Notes: generated by a model not told the origin, from the letters alone. A stretch of 64,000 nucleotides of DNA from Trametes villosa (GCA_002964805.2 PUDQ02000001.1:1140001-1204000), one strand, 5' to 3'. Shown: positions 46,205-57,689, counted from the stretch's first letter. Translations and numbers: made by a program.

Positions 46205-47302
46205 CTAACCTCCCAGCCTGTTGAGCTGCCTCTTCGCACCAGAGAGCTTGCCCCCGACCCTGTCGACCTCGTCCGTCAAGTGATCCAGCTCGTTGTTCTG
46301 CTCTGCGACCTCTTGGTGGATTGCGAGGCCGATTTGCTTCTGCCGTTGTAGGATGGTGGATAGTTGCGACAGCTGCACGTCTTGCTGCTCCATCTGTGTC
46401 TGTTGCATCTGGAAGAGCCCATGGTCGTCGAGTGGTCGTGTCTGCTCCGTCTCCCGTGGCTGCGCAGCCTGACCGAACACACGCGCAACAGGCCTGCTGA
46501 AGCCGCCCTGCGCCCCGCCCGCCGAGCCCATGAGCGCATCGCGGTCCGTCGCCGCCGCGGGGTTGCGCTCCGCCGCGGACCCGATGCCGCGCGCCGTCAT
46601 GCGCGCGACGGTCACGATCTGCGCGAGCTTCTCGCAGTCGTCCCGCAGGCGCGCGACCATGTCTGTGCGCCGCCGGAGCTCGCCCTCCGCGAGCCCCGCG
46701 AGCGCGAGCGTCTGCAGGCCCTCGTCGAGCACGCCGACGCGCGAGAGCAGCCCCGCGAGCTTCTTCTTCGCCTGCACGTTCGTGGTGTGCGAGCCCGCGA
46801 CGTCCCCAGTGTCCGCGAGCGCGTCGCGCCGGTTGATGTCCGCGCGCACGTCGCGCACGCGCGCCTGCAGGTCCTGGTGCTCGTCGAGCCACGCCCCCGA
46901 GGTGAACTGCGCCGACCCGCCTGCGCCGGCGTGGTCGGCCTGCTTGCCGACGGGGACGCCGAGGAAGTCGCGGAAGGCGAAGGCGTCGCGCCAGCGGGCG
47001 TCGCGCGCGGCGAGGATCGCGCGGAGGTACGTCTCGAGCGCGGCGCGGCGCTCCTCGAGCAGCGCGGGGTTCGTGCTCGAGCGGAAGAGCGCGAGCGCGT
47101 GCTTGGGGGGCAGCGGCGCGGGCGGCGGCGCGCCGGTGCTCTTCGCGAGCTCGACGTGCAGGTCGGCGAACTCGGAGTAGCGCCGCCACATCTGCCAGGA
47201 GCGCACCGAGGCCTGGATCTCGATGCGGAAGACGACGTGTGGCTTCGGCTGGCTGCGCTCCTCCCAGGCCGGGATGTGGATCGCCTGGATCGCCGTGCTC
47301 AT
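46205..47302 (-). CDS. VAM7: VAM7-like vacuolar SNARE (PX domain plus Qc-SNARE)
   Basis: Single exon, 365 residues. Residues 1 to about 125 form a PX domain: IQAIHIPAWEERSQPKPHVV, VFRIEIQASVRSWQMWRRYS with the phosphoinositide-binding R-R-Y-S motif, EFADLHVELAKSTG, FRDFLGVP. The middle is helical (QDLQARVRDVRADINRRDAL, LKKLAGLL-type segments). The C-terminal SNARE helix starts near residue 300, QQDVQLSQLSTILQRQKQIG, LAIHQEVAEQNNELDHLTDE, with the zero-layer Gln. It ends in GGKLSGAKRQLNRLGG with no membrane anchor. This is exactly the VAM7 architecture, where PX binding to PI3P replaces a membrane span and brings the SNARE to the vacuole for homotypic fusion. The region is very GC-rich and Arg/Ala-rich. 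The start at 47302 is the Met that opens the PX fold. Confidence 0.9.
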   Translation of the reverse strand: MSTAIQAIHIPAWEERSQPKPHVVFRIEIQASVRSWQMWRRYSEFADLHVELAKSTGAPPPAPLPPKHALALFRSSTNPALLEERRAALETYLRAILAARDARWRDAFAFRDFLGVPVGKQADHAGAGGSAQFTSGAWLDEHQDLQARVRDVRADINRRDALADTGDVAGSHTTNVQAKKKLAGLLSRVGVLDEGLQTLALAGLAEGELRRRTDMVARLRDDCEKLAQIVTVARMTARGIGSAAERNPAAATDRDALMGSAGGAQGGFSRPVARVFGQAAQPRETEQTRPLDDHGLFQMQQTQMEQQDVQLSQLSTILQRQKQIGLAIHQEVAEQNNELDHLTDEVDRVGGKLSGAKRQLNRLGG

Positions 47303-47684
47303 CGTTGGGGAGGTGGTGGGGGCAACGTCGGGAGCAGGAGGCGGGAGGGTGAGCGGAGGGTGTGAGGGAAAGCAGAGTAAGCAGCGTGTGGCCGGCAAGC
47401 AGCATGCGGCGGCAGGGAGCCACTTGCGCTGACGCGGGCGTCTACTGAAATGGCGCTCTACTTGCGGGCCCGGCGTGGATAGATACTCGGACACACTTGC
47501 ACAGTCAGACGGACACGACTCCGCACATGTATGTCGTGATTAGTCCTCCGAGTGTGCTGGAAACAACAACAGTGTACTGGTACAGATGCATCCAAAGCCA
47601 AGAGCAAGATTCAGAACTGTAAGGCTACATCTAGGTCAACTCTGCGCCCCTCCTCTAGCGCATCTCCCTCCCTCCCTCCCTCCC
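47303..47684. other. Spacer with a CCCT microsatellite
   Basis: A pure run of CTCC/CCTC repeats lies at about 47666-47685, directly after the SNF4 stop codon in its 3' untranslated region. Nothing else is seen. Confidence 0.5.
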
Positions 47685-49373
47685 TCATTCCGCGGGGGCG
47701 GGGGCCTCTTCCTCCGCTGCCTTCTCCTCCGTCGCTGGGGGAGGCGCCTCTTCGACAGCTTGCTCTTCCGAAGGGGCGGGAGGCTCTTCAGCGGGAGGAG
47801 CTTCTGGCGCCGAGTCTGCAGCGGGGGCGGCGTCGGCAACAACGGCGGGGTCTGCAGCAGCTGGCTGTTCCGAGGCCACGGGCGCAGGTTCGGGTGCCGG
47901 GGTAGACGACGTCGTATGTATCGAGGAATCCGGATAGCTTTCGCCTATCGTGACGTCGCCGATGATGTAGCGGAGGACGTCGCTCAGCGTGATGATGCCG
48001 AGCAGGCGGCCCTTCTTTCCACCCCGGCGCTCTTCCTCCTATTAAAGCCTCTCATCAGCATACGATTCTGCCCTGTACGCCTCCCGTGCTTACCTCGCCC
48101 TCTACGACGACGAGCCTGTGCACACGGCGCTTCTTGATGAGCTGCATCAGCGTACCCAAAGAGTCGGACGCGGTGCAGATGACGACACCGGGGAAATCGG
48201 GCGATCTCTGGCACAGAGCTTCCGAGATCGTGAGGTCGAGCGACTGGTAGGCGCCGAGGCGCACCAGAGTCTAGCGGGAGAAGTGCTCAGAATCCTCCAT
48301 GCAGGTGAGGGGCGGTGCTGCGGCGCGGGACTCACGATAACGTCGACGGTCTCGTACAGGTTCACGACGATGCCCTCCGCGTCGACGATGGGGACGGCGG
48401 AGATGCCGCGCTCGGAGAACATGTGCACGACGTCGAACACGGGCGTGTCCATCGTCGCGGTCGCGATGGGGTGAAAGGGGTTGTAGCCCTCGGGCACCTC
48501 GCCGTCAGGGGGGATAGGTGGCGGGTTTACGTAGGTGCCGATCCCGAGCTTGCGCAGGGGCATGTGCAGCTGCTGGATATCCTTGCCGCACTGAATGTGA
48601 TGGACAGCCAAATGGAGCGGTCAGCGCGATTGAGCGGGCGCGGATATACAGAGACTGACGTTTATGGATATGAATTTGAGCAGGCGGTATTGGGTGAGGA
48701 TAGAGACGATGACTTCATGACCAGTCTCCGTGTCGTTGTCAAGCAGGGGCAAGCGACGGGCGTGCGTCTGGATCAGCCGTTTGGAGGCGTCGTAGAGTGA
48801 GGCAGAGGGGTGCTCGCGCAGTAATGGAGGAGGGTCGACGCCGAGGGTTTTCTCAATTTCTGTATCGATGTGAACATTAGCGCCTGGGAAGATGAGGCTA
48901 ATATGCGCACCTCGCAAAGACTCGAGCCGGAAGACCTCGACATCCGCGGCCGCGGTATCGTAGGAGTAGGACTTGTAGAAGTACTGGATGAGATGGATGA
49001 TGTCCGAGACGGTGAACATGCCGGCAAAGCAAGACTTTTCGCTGTTCCATAGCGGCGCAGAGACCACGCCTGAAGAAAAGCGGGAGCGGGTAAGAATAGG
49101 ACAGAGTCGTCGGCTTCGCGCTCGCGTACCGTTGAGGAGAAGACACTGGAGAGCCTTCTTGACTTCGAGCTTGGAGTCGAGGACGATCAACCTGAAGCTG
49201 ACGGGGAAGGTGTCGTAGGAGGTCCTGCCCTTGAGGTAGTGTCTGATGGCGTAGAGGGCGGCATCGTGGCTTTCGGGGGTGAAAGGGGGGAGATGGGAGG
49301 CGGCGCGGGGCCTGCGAGTCGAGCCCCTGCGGCGGACTCTGGGGGAGTTTGTAGGAGAAAGTGTAGCACTCAT
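47685..49373 (-). CDS. SNF4: AMP-activated kinase gamma subunit SNF4
   Basis: Nucleotide-sensing subunit of the SNF1/AMPK complex controlling the response to glucose limitation. Six exons join in phase: 49130-49373, 48911-49069, 48660-48859, 48336-48590, 48094-48270 and 47685-48038 (462 residues). Four CBS repeats are visible: FRLIVLDSKLEVKKALQCLL with VVSAPLWNSEKSCFAGMFTV-SDII; ASLYDASKRLIQTHARRLPL with ILTQYRLLKFI; PVFDVVHMFSERGISAVPIV with NLYETVDVI; and DSLGTLMQLIKKRRVHRLVV with LLGIITLSDVLRYI. His/Arg positions that bind AMP phosphates in this family occur in the THARRLPL and KRRVHRLV segments. A Glu/Ala/Pro-rich C-terminal tail of about 85 residues is unusual in length. It is divergent from SSH4. 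Confidence 0.93.
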
Positions 49374-49874
49374 GAGGATCGCGGCGCCATGCGGTGGGTT
49401 GGGAGGATCTGCAGAGGGAGCAGCCCGAAGCAGCCAGGAGACTCACACGCAGACAGCAGCAGTCGAGGCAGCACGGATCCAACAGGCGATGCGCTCAACA
49501 CGGCTACACTCACAGTGCCCGCATTCCAAACAGGCGCCCGCTCCCCCGCACACGGCTTATGTCAGCGCTGCGGGCCGGACCAGGTCCTGTGTCGGCCCAT
49601 TTCGGCGCAGGCCCGGGGAGCTGGCGGAGGAGGGCGCCGCAGCCCGGGCGGTGCAGGCCGACGACGACGGAGGAGCGCCGACGGCTGAGAGGCTTGCGCG
49701 CCGCGGGCCTGACCGTCAGAGCGACTGGAGACCGAGCGAGGGCGTGTGCCGCCGATTCCCACCTCTTCCTCCTTCGTCCTCCTCCTTCCTCTTCTCGCTC
49801 TCCCCGTCTCGTCTCTCGCTGCTCTTCCTTGCTCTCTCTTCTCTTCTCCAGCCGCTCCTTTCGAGCTCCCACCC
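49374..49874. other. Shared promoter of SNF4 and the SSH4-like gene
   Basis: 500 bases between divergent starts. A strong CT tract at 49765-49865 serves as the leader of the plus-strand gene. No gene is supported. Confidence 0.5.
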
Positions 49875-51903
49875 ATGAGCCCATCACAAGGGCGCGCGTC
49901 CCAGCAGCCCGCCGCCGACTGGTCTGATGTTGCCGAGGCCTTGTCAGCCCGCGTCAAAGCCATACAAGACAACTTCGCAGATGCTCGAATAGTCGCACAC
50001 GCAGTTCACGACGACCGGCCACAGCAGCCCAGCTCGCGCGATGCCTTCTACATCCTCCTCCCGATGCTTATCGTCCTCTCCACCTTCCTCTTCCTCCTCC
50101 TCCTCTTCCTCGTATGCGTCATCCTCCTCCGCAAACGACGCGGCATCATGCTGCGCGACAACGACGGTCCGGTGGACATGAGTCGCGAGGACCTTATCGA
50201 GGGCGAAGGCGGCTTCGAAGGCGTCGAGTCCCGCTGGCTCGAGACTGTGAGCGAGTCAGAGCGGAGAGCATATCAGAGGGCGAAAGGTACATACACCGTC
50301 CCACGCGTTCTGTTACGGAGCCGAATGCTCACGCGAGTGCCCACCAGAGTACCAGCTCCAGCACCCGCCAAACTCTATGCCGACGGACATCACATTGTCC
50401 CAGTTCCTCTCCATCCAGGAGAAAGGCGTCTCCGCGTGGTCCTTCGAGCCGGATTTTGAAGCCTTGTCCTCGCTTTTGGTGCATGCTCGTACCGAGCTTA
50501 CGTTCCTTCCGGACCCGCTCTCGGCATCCTCTGTGCAGTCTAATCTGCCGCTGCCCAAGCTGAACGAGGTCTACTACTGGGAGGCCAAGATGTTCGACCT
50601 CCCTCCGACTACGAACGTCGCGATCGGGCTGGCCACGAAACCCTATCCGTCCTTCCGTCTCCCGGGATTGAGCCGGTACTCGGTCGCGTATCACTCTAAC
50701 GGCGACAAATCCCACAACTTCCCCTTCACCGCGGCCGCGTGTGGGACGACCCTCAAGGAGGGCGACGTACTCGGGGTTGGGTACCGACCCCGATCCGGGA
50801 CCGTTTTCTTCACGAAGAACGGCCGGAAGATGGAAGACGCGTACACTGGGCTGACCAACTGGAACCTCTTTCCGACCGTTGGCGCCGACGGACCCTGCAG
50901 TATCCACATCAACCTCGGGCAGTCCGGGTTCGTGTTCATCGAAGCGAACGTCAAGCGGTGGGGGCTCGCTCCCAGCCAGGGCACACTCGCGCCTCCCCCA
51001 GCTTACGGCAGCGAAGCCGGAAGCATCCTGCTCGCGTCGGGAGGAGACATGACGCCCATGCACAGCGATCTGATCTCACCCGCCAGTCCTGCTGGTGCCT
51101 CCACTCGGTCGCGGCGTTCGCATCGTTCGCGAAGACCAAGGGTTGGACAGGCGTCCTCTGCTCCCATAGAGTCTTCGCCCCTGCGTGGCAGCCCCCTCAC
51201 CTCACCATCCCCCCCTGCAACGCCCCCACCACCCATCACCCCCATCGAGGAAGAGCCCGAATCCGCAGGCGCCGCGGGACCGTCGACTTCGCGGAGGTAC
51301 ATCTCGCCCACTGACCTGCCCTTCCATGCCCCTCCTAACGCTAATATCCCTCCCTCCCCGACGCAAAGGGACGACGCACGGCGCACAGACGAGGACGGCT
51401 CGTCTGCGTCCGGCTCCTCGCGCGCGTCTCGGTCGCCACCCGGAGACGCGGCGGGCGCAGGTGCGAGCCAGTTCAATATGCCCCGCCCGCAGCCATTCTC
51501 GATCACTCATGCGCGGACGGGCTCGCGTTCGTCGGTTTCAGGTGCCGACCTCGCCATCCAGGTGCACCCGCCGCCGGAGTCGCCGATCGCGACGGACCTC
51601 CCCACCCCGGGCCCGCGCGACATCCACCTGCAGGCGTTAGCCCCCTCGAATCCTCCTACCCCCGGCGACAGTGCTCATGTCTCCCCTAGTTCGTCCGCCG
51701 CGCACCTGGACGCGCTGAGCGTGGAGCCCCCTGCCTACTCGCCCCTGGACGCGTACGCCTACCCCGACGGGGCGCAGATCGACCTCCCCGCGGAGGTCAT
51801 CGCCGCTGCTCTGGAGCGGGGCACCATTCCTTCGCACATCGTGGGCGCGGCGAACCCGTCGCGATCGGAGCGACACCGGAGTCGCCGCGACCGGCGCACA
51901 TGA
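49875..51903 (+). CDS. SSH4: SSH4-like Rsp5 ubiquitin-ligase adaptor (TM plus SPRY plus PPxY)
   Basis: Vacuole/endosome membrane adaptor that brings cargo to the Rsp5 ubiquitin ligase for multivesicular-body sorting. Two exons, 49875-50286 and 50348-51903, join in phase (655 residues). One membrane helix lies at about residues 57-85 (YILLPMLIVLSTFLFLLLLF). The SPRY/B30.2 domain covers about 170-350: VSAWSFEPDFEALSSLLVHA, YYWEAKMFDLPPTTNVAIGL, SVAYHSNGDKSHNFPFTAAA, GDVLGVGYRPRSGTVFFTKN, GRKMEDAYTGL. PY motifs for WW-domain binding follow the SPRY domain in APPPAYGS and later VEPPAYSP. The rest of the tail is Ser/Pro-rich. The order TM, SPRY, PY is diagnostic of SSH4/EAR1. The start at 49875 follows a CT-rich leader. 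Confidence 0.9.
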
Positions 51904-52539
51904 GAGGGGACGGATGCCGCGCCAGTGTCGCGCACTAGAAGGAAAGGAAGGTCTTATCTATGGGTTCGTGGCCGCTTGATCCAGTCTGTAGTTGTACGCG
52001 CTGAGCCGTGGACGTTCGCAGTTAGTCGTCGGAAGCATCGCATCGCATGATCGCACGCACCTGCATTGTACTCGTCCGCACCCCCGCACCCATCTCCCCT
52101 CGCCCATTACCTCGCGGGCATATCCCCCGCGCCCCCCACGATCGTCGCAGCCCATCTTTAGCCAGCTCGCTCATTCTCCCTGTTGTGTTATTGCTACGTA
52201 TCATATCTTGTTCATCTGCTGCTCGCCGTCCTAGAGCATGACCCCCCACACATCTACCTGGATTTATCGTACGCCGCCATTTATCTAGTCACGCCTTCGT
52301 TCCTGGCTTACGGATGGACTCGGACAGCTCCCTCGCACGGTACGTGTATATACTTCGATGCCGCTCGTCGCTAGACGTGTCCCGAATCGCGCCTCAACGC
52401 GCAGGCTTCAGAGGATGTGCATTTGGGGTGTCAGGGCGCACTGTGTCCGTGTGGTATTCAAGATGAGGTATCGCAGAGCTCATGACATGAGTAGGCGTCG
52501 CAATCGTCCCTCAGAGTCCCTGGCCGTGCAGAACGAAGG
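51904..52539. other. Convergent 3' regions
   Basis: No gene is supported between the SSH4-like gene and the small membrane protein gene. The AT content rises around 52180-52350. Confidence 0.45.
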
Positions 52540-53181
52540 TCATGCAAAGTGTACGCGGGGACCCTTCCTCGCCGGAAGCTGCTCCGCGTCCTTCTCGAGA
52601 CTGTCCACTTCTATCGCCGCAGACAGCGGCGAACCCGTCGGTGCCGCCCCGGCCGCCTCGTCCGCCCGCTTCTCGTCCCGCACGCGAGCCTCGTCCTCGT
52701 CGAGATCGCGCCCCGCCGCCCGGTCCGAGTTCGAGTCCGAGCTCTGATCCGAGTGCTCCCCGCACGCCCCGTCTCCGCTTGCCCCCCCGCCGCTGCCTGC
52801 GCTCTTGGCGCGCTTATCGCCGCGCGCGAAGCGTGCGCGCAGCCTCCGCATGCCCGCGCGCGGCCACTGGCCGAACGAGAGCCAGAGGACGAGCCCGACG
52901 AAGACGAGGACGGCGAGGACGACGATGCCCACGAAGTTGCGCCGCCCGCCGAGGTGCTGGATCGTCCCCGCGAGCGCGGCTTGAGGCTGCGGAGCGCCGC
53001 CGTCTGGCCCGGGCGTGGTTGCGATGGAAGTGAGGGGCGGGGTGGTGTCCGCTGGGTCGGACTCGTCGTCGACCTCTGCGAGCCCGGGGCCTGCGCTGAG
53101 CGTGGGGTCGCAGAGCGGGTAGGAGGGCGGGCAGAGCTCGTCTGCGGCGGACCTGGCGGCGGGCGCGGAGTGAATGTACAT
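52540..53181 (-). CDS. Small single-pass membrane protein, function unknown
   Basis: Single open exon of 213 residues. One clear hydrophobic helix, FVGIVVLAVLVFVGLVLWLS, is preceded by HLGGRRN and followed by Arg-rich RRLRARFARGDKRAK, so by the positive-inside rule the C-terminus faces the cytosol. The flanks are low-complexity: Pro/Asp-rich before the helix and Gly/Ser/Asp/Glu-rich after it. The N-terminus is not a signal peptide. No family is recognised. Codon use and the strong helix favour a real gene, but an upstream exon cannot be excluded and the start at 53181 is simply the first Met of the frame. Confidence 0.5.
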   Translation of the reverse strand: MYIHSAPAARSAADELCPPSYPLCDPTLSAGPGLAEVDDESDPADTTPPLTSIATTPGPDGGAPQPQAALAGTIQHLGGRRNFVGIVVLAVLVFVGLVLWLSFGQWPRAGMRRLRARFARGDKRAKSAGSGGGASGDGACGEHSDQSSDSNSDRAAGRDLDEDEARVRDEKRADEAAGAAPTGSPLSAAIEVDSLEKDAEQLPARKGPRVHFA

Positions 53182-53676
53182 CGCGAGGTCTTGAGTCGAA
53201 GTCGTTAAATCGTGGCGGTCGTGCTGGGGCGTGAATCCGTGGCGGCGGGGGGTAGTGATTCGCGGCGATGGGTGGTAGTGAAGCCCACCGGCGAGCTGGG
53301 GGCGGCGCGGGTTGAAGAGGTCGCTCGCGGAGGTAGGGGGACGCGCGGAGACGCGGGGCGGAGGTGGAGGGGAACTTGGCGGCTGGCGTCCGCCCGCCCA
53401 CCGACGACAGAAGAAATAACAAACCTGGCTTGACGTGCATGGTCGGGTTCTGCGCGCAGCGTACCGAGGGATGGCGTTCGATTGTTACATCATTGGTACA
53501 GGTACTACACTGCTCGTCAACATCACATCGTTGGTTCTTCACACTCACTCTCTATGCTAGCACGCTTCTACTCTCCCGCACGTCTCGGGACCGGAGTAAC
53601 CCAACCCGGGCCCGCTGCACCAACGACCTGGAACACGCATGAACGCGAGACAACGTCCGAGCACACGGACGGTCGT
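53182..53676. other. Intergenic region
   Basis: No gene is supported. The plus-strand frame at 53212-53433 has no distinctive sequence. Confidence 0.4.
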
Positions 53677-55676
53677 CTAGGGCTCTAGCCGCTTGGGATC
53701 TCTCGGGAAGAGGGATGCGCGGCGGATGTTGTTGAGCTTGAGGAAGAGCATGAGCACGCGCTCGAGACCGATACCACCTCCGCCGTGCGGCGGGCAGCCG
53801 AGCTTGAAGGCATCGAGGTAGGAGGTCATCGACGCGGGGTCAACGCCCTTCCCGCGCATTTGCTCAGCGAGCAGGTTCGCATCGTGTATACGCTGCGCGC
53901 CGGAGAGGATCTCCTCGCCGCGCATGAAGAAGTCGTACGAGTTCGACAGCGTCTGTGAGATGTACGATGAGACGACTGTGCCTGGTTGGATAGAGTAGTA
54001 TACGTACCGGGTCCTCGGGGTCGGGCATGGTGTAGAATGGGCGGAGCGCCATGGGGAACTTGTCGATGATGAAGTAGTCAGTGTCGTACTTGGCGCGGAC
54101 GATACGCCCAAGACGCTTTTCGTTGGTGGTGCTGAAATGTTGCATGTCAGCCTCCACAAAATGCAGTTTGTGAGACAATGGTAACACGTACTCAATGTCG
54201 TCAAGGTCCTCCCTCGGAACACCGTCGGCGACAAGGAGGTCAACCGCCTCCCGGAACGACAGCTTGAGGGTGCCCTCAGGGCCCTCGCGCCACTTGAACT
54301 CGTCGGCGGGGAACTGCTTGCGCACGGTCTCGATCTCCTTCGAGTACTTCTCCTTCAAGCTCCGGAACATATGAAGGAAAAGCCCGTCGAGCAGCTCCAT
54401 GACTTCGTGGTAGTGCTCCTCGATGGCCATCTCGAGATCGAGCCCGATGAACTCGGTCATGTGCCGGTGCGTGTTCGCGTTCTCCGCGCGGAAGACGGGG
54501 CCGATCTCGTACACCCGCTCGAAGTCGGCCGCGATCGCCATCTGCTTGGCGAGCTGCGGGGACTGCGCGAGGTAGGCCTTGCCTGGAATCGGAATCGGGG
54601 TGTTGAGCCGAGCCGGGTGGACGTTGGAGGTTGAGCGCACTTACCCTTGAAGTAGCTGACCGGGAAGACGGACGCGCCGGACTCCGTGGCGGATCCCTGG
54701 AGTTTGGGGCTGTGGATCTCCGTGAAGCCCTTGTTGTCCAAAAATTCACGGAACAAGTGGCCGATCCCGTGCTGGAGTCGGAACACGGCCTGGTTCGTCT
54801 GTGTCCGGAGATCCACGATACGGTTGTTAAGGCGAGTGTCGAGGAGGACGCGCTTGAATTGGACGTCCTCAGCCTCTGTCTCTGGGGGCTCCGGCCGGTT
54901 CGCATCGTCGACGGTGAAGGGCAGAACGGTTTCCAGTCCGGAGATGAGGTGAAGCTAAACGTACCGACCATTTAGTATGCGCGTGCTGGACGTCACCAAA
55001 TGCAGCATACCTGGGTAAGGTGCAGCTCGACCTCTCCAACGGTTGCGCTTTTGATGATTTCCGGTGCCTTCTTAACCACACCCTCTGCGAGCACGATGCT
55101 CTCGATCTGGAGGCCCGCCGCCCACTTCGCCATCTGTTTGCTGACCTTTTCAGGCGCGACGGAGAGGAGTGCCTGGACGGAGTCGGTCCGCTGGCGGAGG
55201 TTCAGGAAAACCATCTTACTGCCCTGCGCGCGCGAAGTCTGCACGCGTGCGCGGAGGAGCACGGTCTGGCCGTCCATCTCGGGCGTGAGTGCCGCGATCT
55301 GGACGCGCTCGCGCCGCGGACGGTCCTGCGACTTGTTTAGCGGGAGCTTGCCGTAGTACTGGGTCGCGAAGTCCTACAAACAGAGGAGCCCGGTCAGTCT
55401 CTGGTAACACCATGGGCGCAGAAGATACTCACCACATCGGCAGCAGCTTTCTGTGCTTCAAGCTCGGCTTGTTTCGCCGCCTTCTCTGCGGCCTTGCGCG
55501 CCTTCTCTTCCTCCTTCGCGCGTTTCTTCAACTCGCTCTTGGACGGCCCCTTGGGAGCCTCCGCGCCCTCGGTGGCTGCACTACACCCGATTTTGAGTGA
55601 AAGCGGTGCATACATATAGCAGGTGTACTTACGGCTGCTCCGCGGGTGGGTTCTGAATGGCTTGTGAGTCGGCCAT
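53677..55676 (-). CDS. DPS1: Cytosolic aspartyl-tRNA synthetase
   Basis: Class II enzyme charging tRNA-Asp. It starts [15 protein letters not shown] at 55676 and stops TAG at 53679-53677. A lysine-rich N-terminal helix ([20 protein letters not shown]) resembles the tRNA-binding extension of eukaryotic AspRS. An OB-fold anticodon-binding domain follows ([40 protein letters not shown]). The catalytic core has motif 1 around [20 protein letters not shown], motif 2 in [20 protein letters not shown], and motif 3 [20 protein letters not shown] with the invariant Arg. It ends in [15 protein letters not shown]. About eight or nine exons with introns of 50-70 bases assemble. Exon edges near 54970-55020 and 54000 were not all fixed. 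It is divergent from mitochondrial aspartate aminotransferase across 330 bases. Confidence 0.93.
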
Positions 55677-55934
55677 GATGTAGTGGTGTATGTTAGGGTC
55701 CCAGTGATGTTCCGGGAGGTTTTATAGAGCACGGCGCGAGTCTAGCGGCGGTCGAGGGTCGAGTCGAGTACAGTCAAGTTATCTGATCTAGCCGCATGCT
55801 AGGGTTAGGAGAAGACAGAGGACGGGGTTAGGGTCTAGCTCTAGAGCCCGCCCCGGCCGTTCTACCGCCACCGTGCGAAATCAGCTGAGGCCGACCGCCC
55901 GGACTGAGCTGGCCTCTGCCTCCCCGCGTTGCAG

Positions 55935-55940
55935 TATATA
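55935..55940 (+). promoter_or_regulatory. TATA box of the aspartate aminotransferase gene
   Basis: GCAGTATATACC lies about 70 bases before the ATG at 56007 and is followed at once by a CT-rich leader (55943-55995). Confidence 0.5.
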
Positions 55941-56006
55941 CCACCTCTCCCTCTTTTTCCTCCTCTCCACTTCCCCCCTCGCCCCCGTCTCCCCAGCGTC
56001 GTCGTT

Positions 56007-57689
56007 ATGCAGGCCATTTCCCGACCCCTTGCGCGCATCGCGCCCAAGCACGTCCGCAGCCTCGCCTCCGTCTCCGCCTGGTCCGCCGTCCCGGCTGGCC
56101 CCCCGGATCCTATTCTCGGTACGTGGCAGCCCTTCCCGCCCTGCTCTGCGGTAAATCCCCCGGAGAACCGTTCTGCGTGAATTGAGAACCACCCGCACGC
56201 ATCGTGCGCGTGTGTGCGCGGCCCTGGGTGCGCCTGTATACATAGATTCATAGGCTATTTCCCCACATTCCCCACATCACGAGTGCGGCGTTGATTGGAG
56301 GCGGACCGCTGACCAGGCCCGGCGTGCCAGGTGTTACCGAGGCCTTCAAGGCGGACAAGGACCCGCGCAAGATCAACCTCGGCGTCGGCGCGTATCGCGA
56401 CGAGAACGGGAAGCCGTACGTGCTCAACGCCGTGAAGAAGGCGGAGGAGATCCTCGTCCAGCAGAACCCGGACAAGGAGTACCTCCCGATCACGGGTCTT
56501 CCCGAGTTCACCCAGGCCGCGGCGAAACTCGCGTACGGCGCCGACAGCACCCCCCTCCTCAACAACACCGTGCGTGCCCCCCTTTGCTTGGCTCTCCGTG
56601 TGATGTGACGGGGGTCTGATGGTGCTCGTGGGCGTGCTCGGTAGGTTGCGGCGACGCAGTCGATTTCGGGCACGGGCGCGCTCCGCATTGGCGGCGCGTT
56701 CCTCGGCCGCTTCTACCCTCACTCCAAGACCATCTACCTCCCGTCGCCGTCATGGGGCAACCACACGCCCATCTTCCGTGACTCCGGCCTCGAGGTCAAG
56801 ACCTACCGGTACTTCGACAAGAAGACCGTCGGTCTCGACTTTGCCGGCCTCAAGGAGGACCTCCAGGTGAGCCAGCTTGTCACCGACGCACCGCTCAGCT
56901 TCTCACATGTATTGGGTGTGACAAGAACGCGCCCGAGCAATCCATTGTGCTGCTCCACGCGTGCGCCCACAACCCCACCGGTGTCGACCCCACCCCGGAG
57001 CAGTGGAAGGAGATCTCCGACATTGTGAAGGAGAAGAAGCTCTTCCCCTTCTTCGACATGGCGTACCAGGGCTTCGCCTCTGGCTCGACCGCCCACGACG
57101 CGTTCGCTCTCCGGCACTTCGTCGCTGAGGGCCATCAGGTCGCCCTCGCGCAGTCGTTCGCGAAGAACATGGGTCTGTACGGCGAGCGCGTTGGCCTGTT
57201 CTCGCTGGTCACCGCCGACCCCGAGGAGCGCGCCCGCGTGGACAGCCAGCTCAAGATTGTCATCCGGCCGATGTACTCGAACCCGCCGCTGCACGGTGCT
57301 CGCATTGCCGCGACGATCCTGCGCAACACGGACCTCTACGGCCTGTGGGAGTCTGAGGTCAAGCACATGGCGGGCCGCATCATCGACATGCGTCACCGTC
57401 TGCACGACAACCTGGTGAACCTGAACACCCCCGGCGACTGGGCGCACATCACGCGTCAGATCGGCATGTTCAGGTGCGTACTATCATTCTAACGGTCTGG
57501 CGTAGCGTGCGGTCTTACATGTTCTCGGACAGCTTCACGGGCCTGACGCAGCCGCAGACGAAGGCGTTGGCGGAGCGTGCGCACATCTACATGACCGCCG
57601 ATGGCCGGATCTCGATGGCTGGCCTGAACTCGGGCAACATCGACTACTTCTCGGAGAGCGTGAGCAAGGCGGTCAAGGGCGACCTCTGA
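56007..57689 (+). CDS. AAT1: Mitochondrial aspartate aminotransferase
   Basis: PLP enzyme interconverting aspartate and oxaloacetate with glutamate and 2-oxoglutarate, part of the malate-aspartate shuttle. It starts with a basic presequence, [20 protein letters not shown], then [20 protein letters not shown]. Exon 1 is 56007-56118 and exon 2 begins at 56331. Core motifs: [93 protein letters not shown], and the PLP lysine in [20 protein letters not shown]. The substrate Arg region is [20 protein letters not shown]. It ends [20 protein letters not shown] and VKGDL. The first intron (56119-56330, 212 bases) is long for this window. Six exons fit. Confidence 0.94.

Noticed and set aside
46364..47365. 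333-codon plus-strand frame
   Set aside because: Antisense to the intronless VAM7-like gene; it is a by-product of the very GC-rich codons there.
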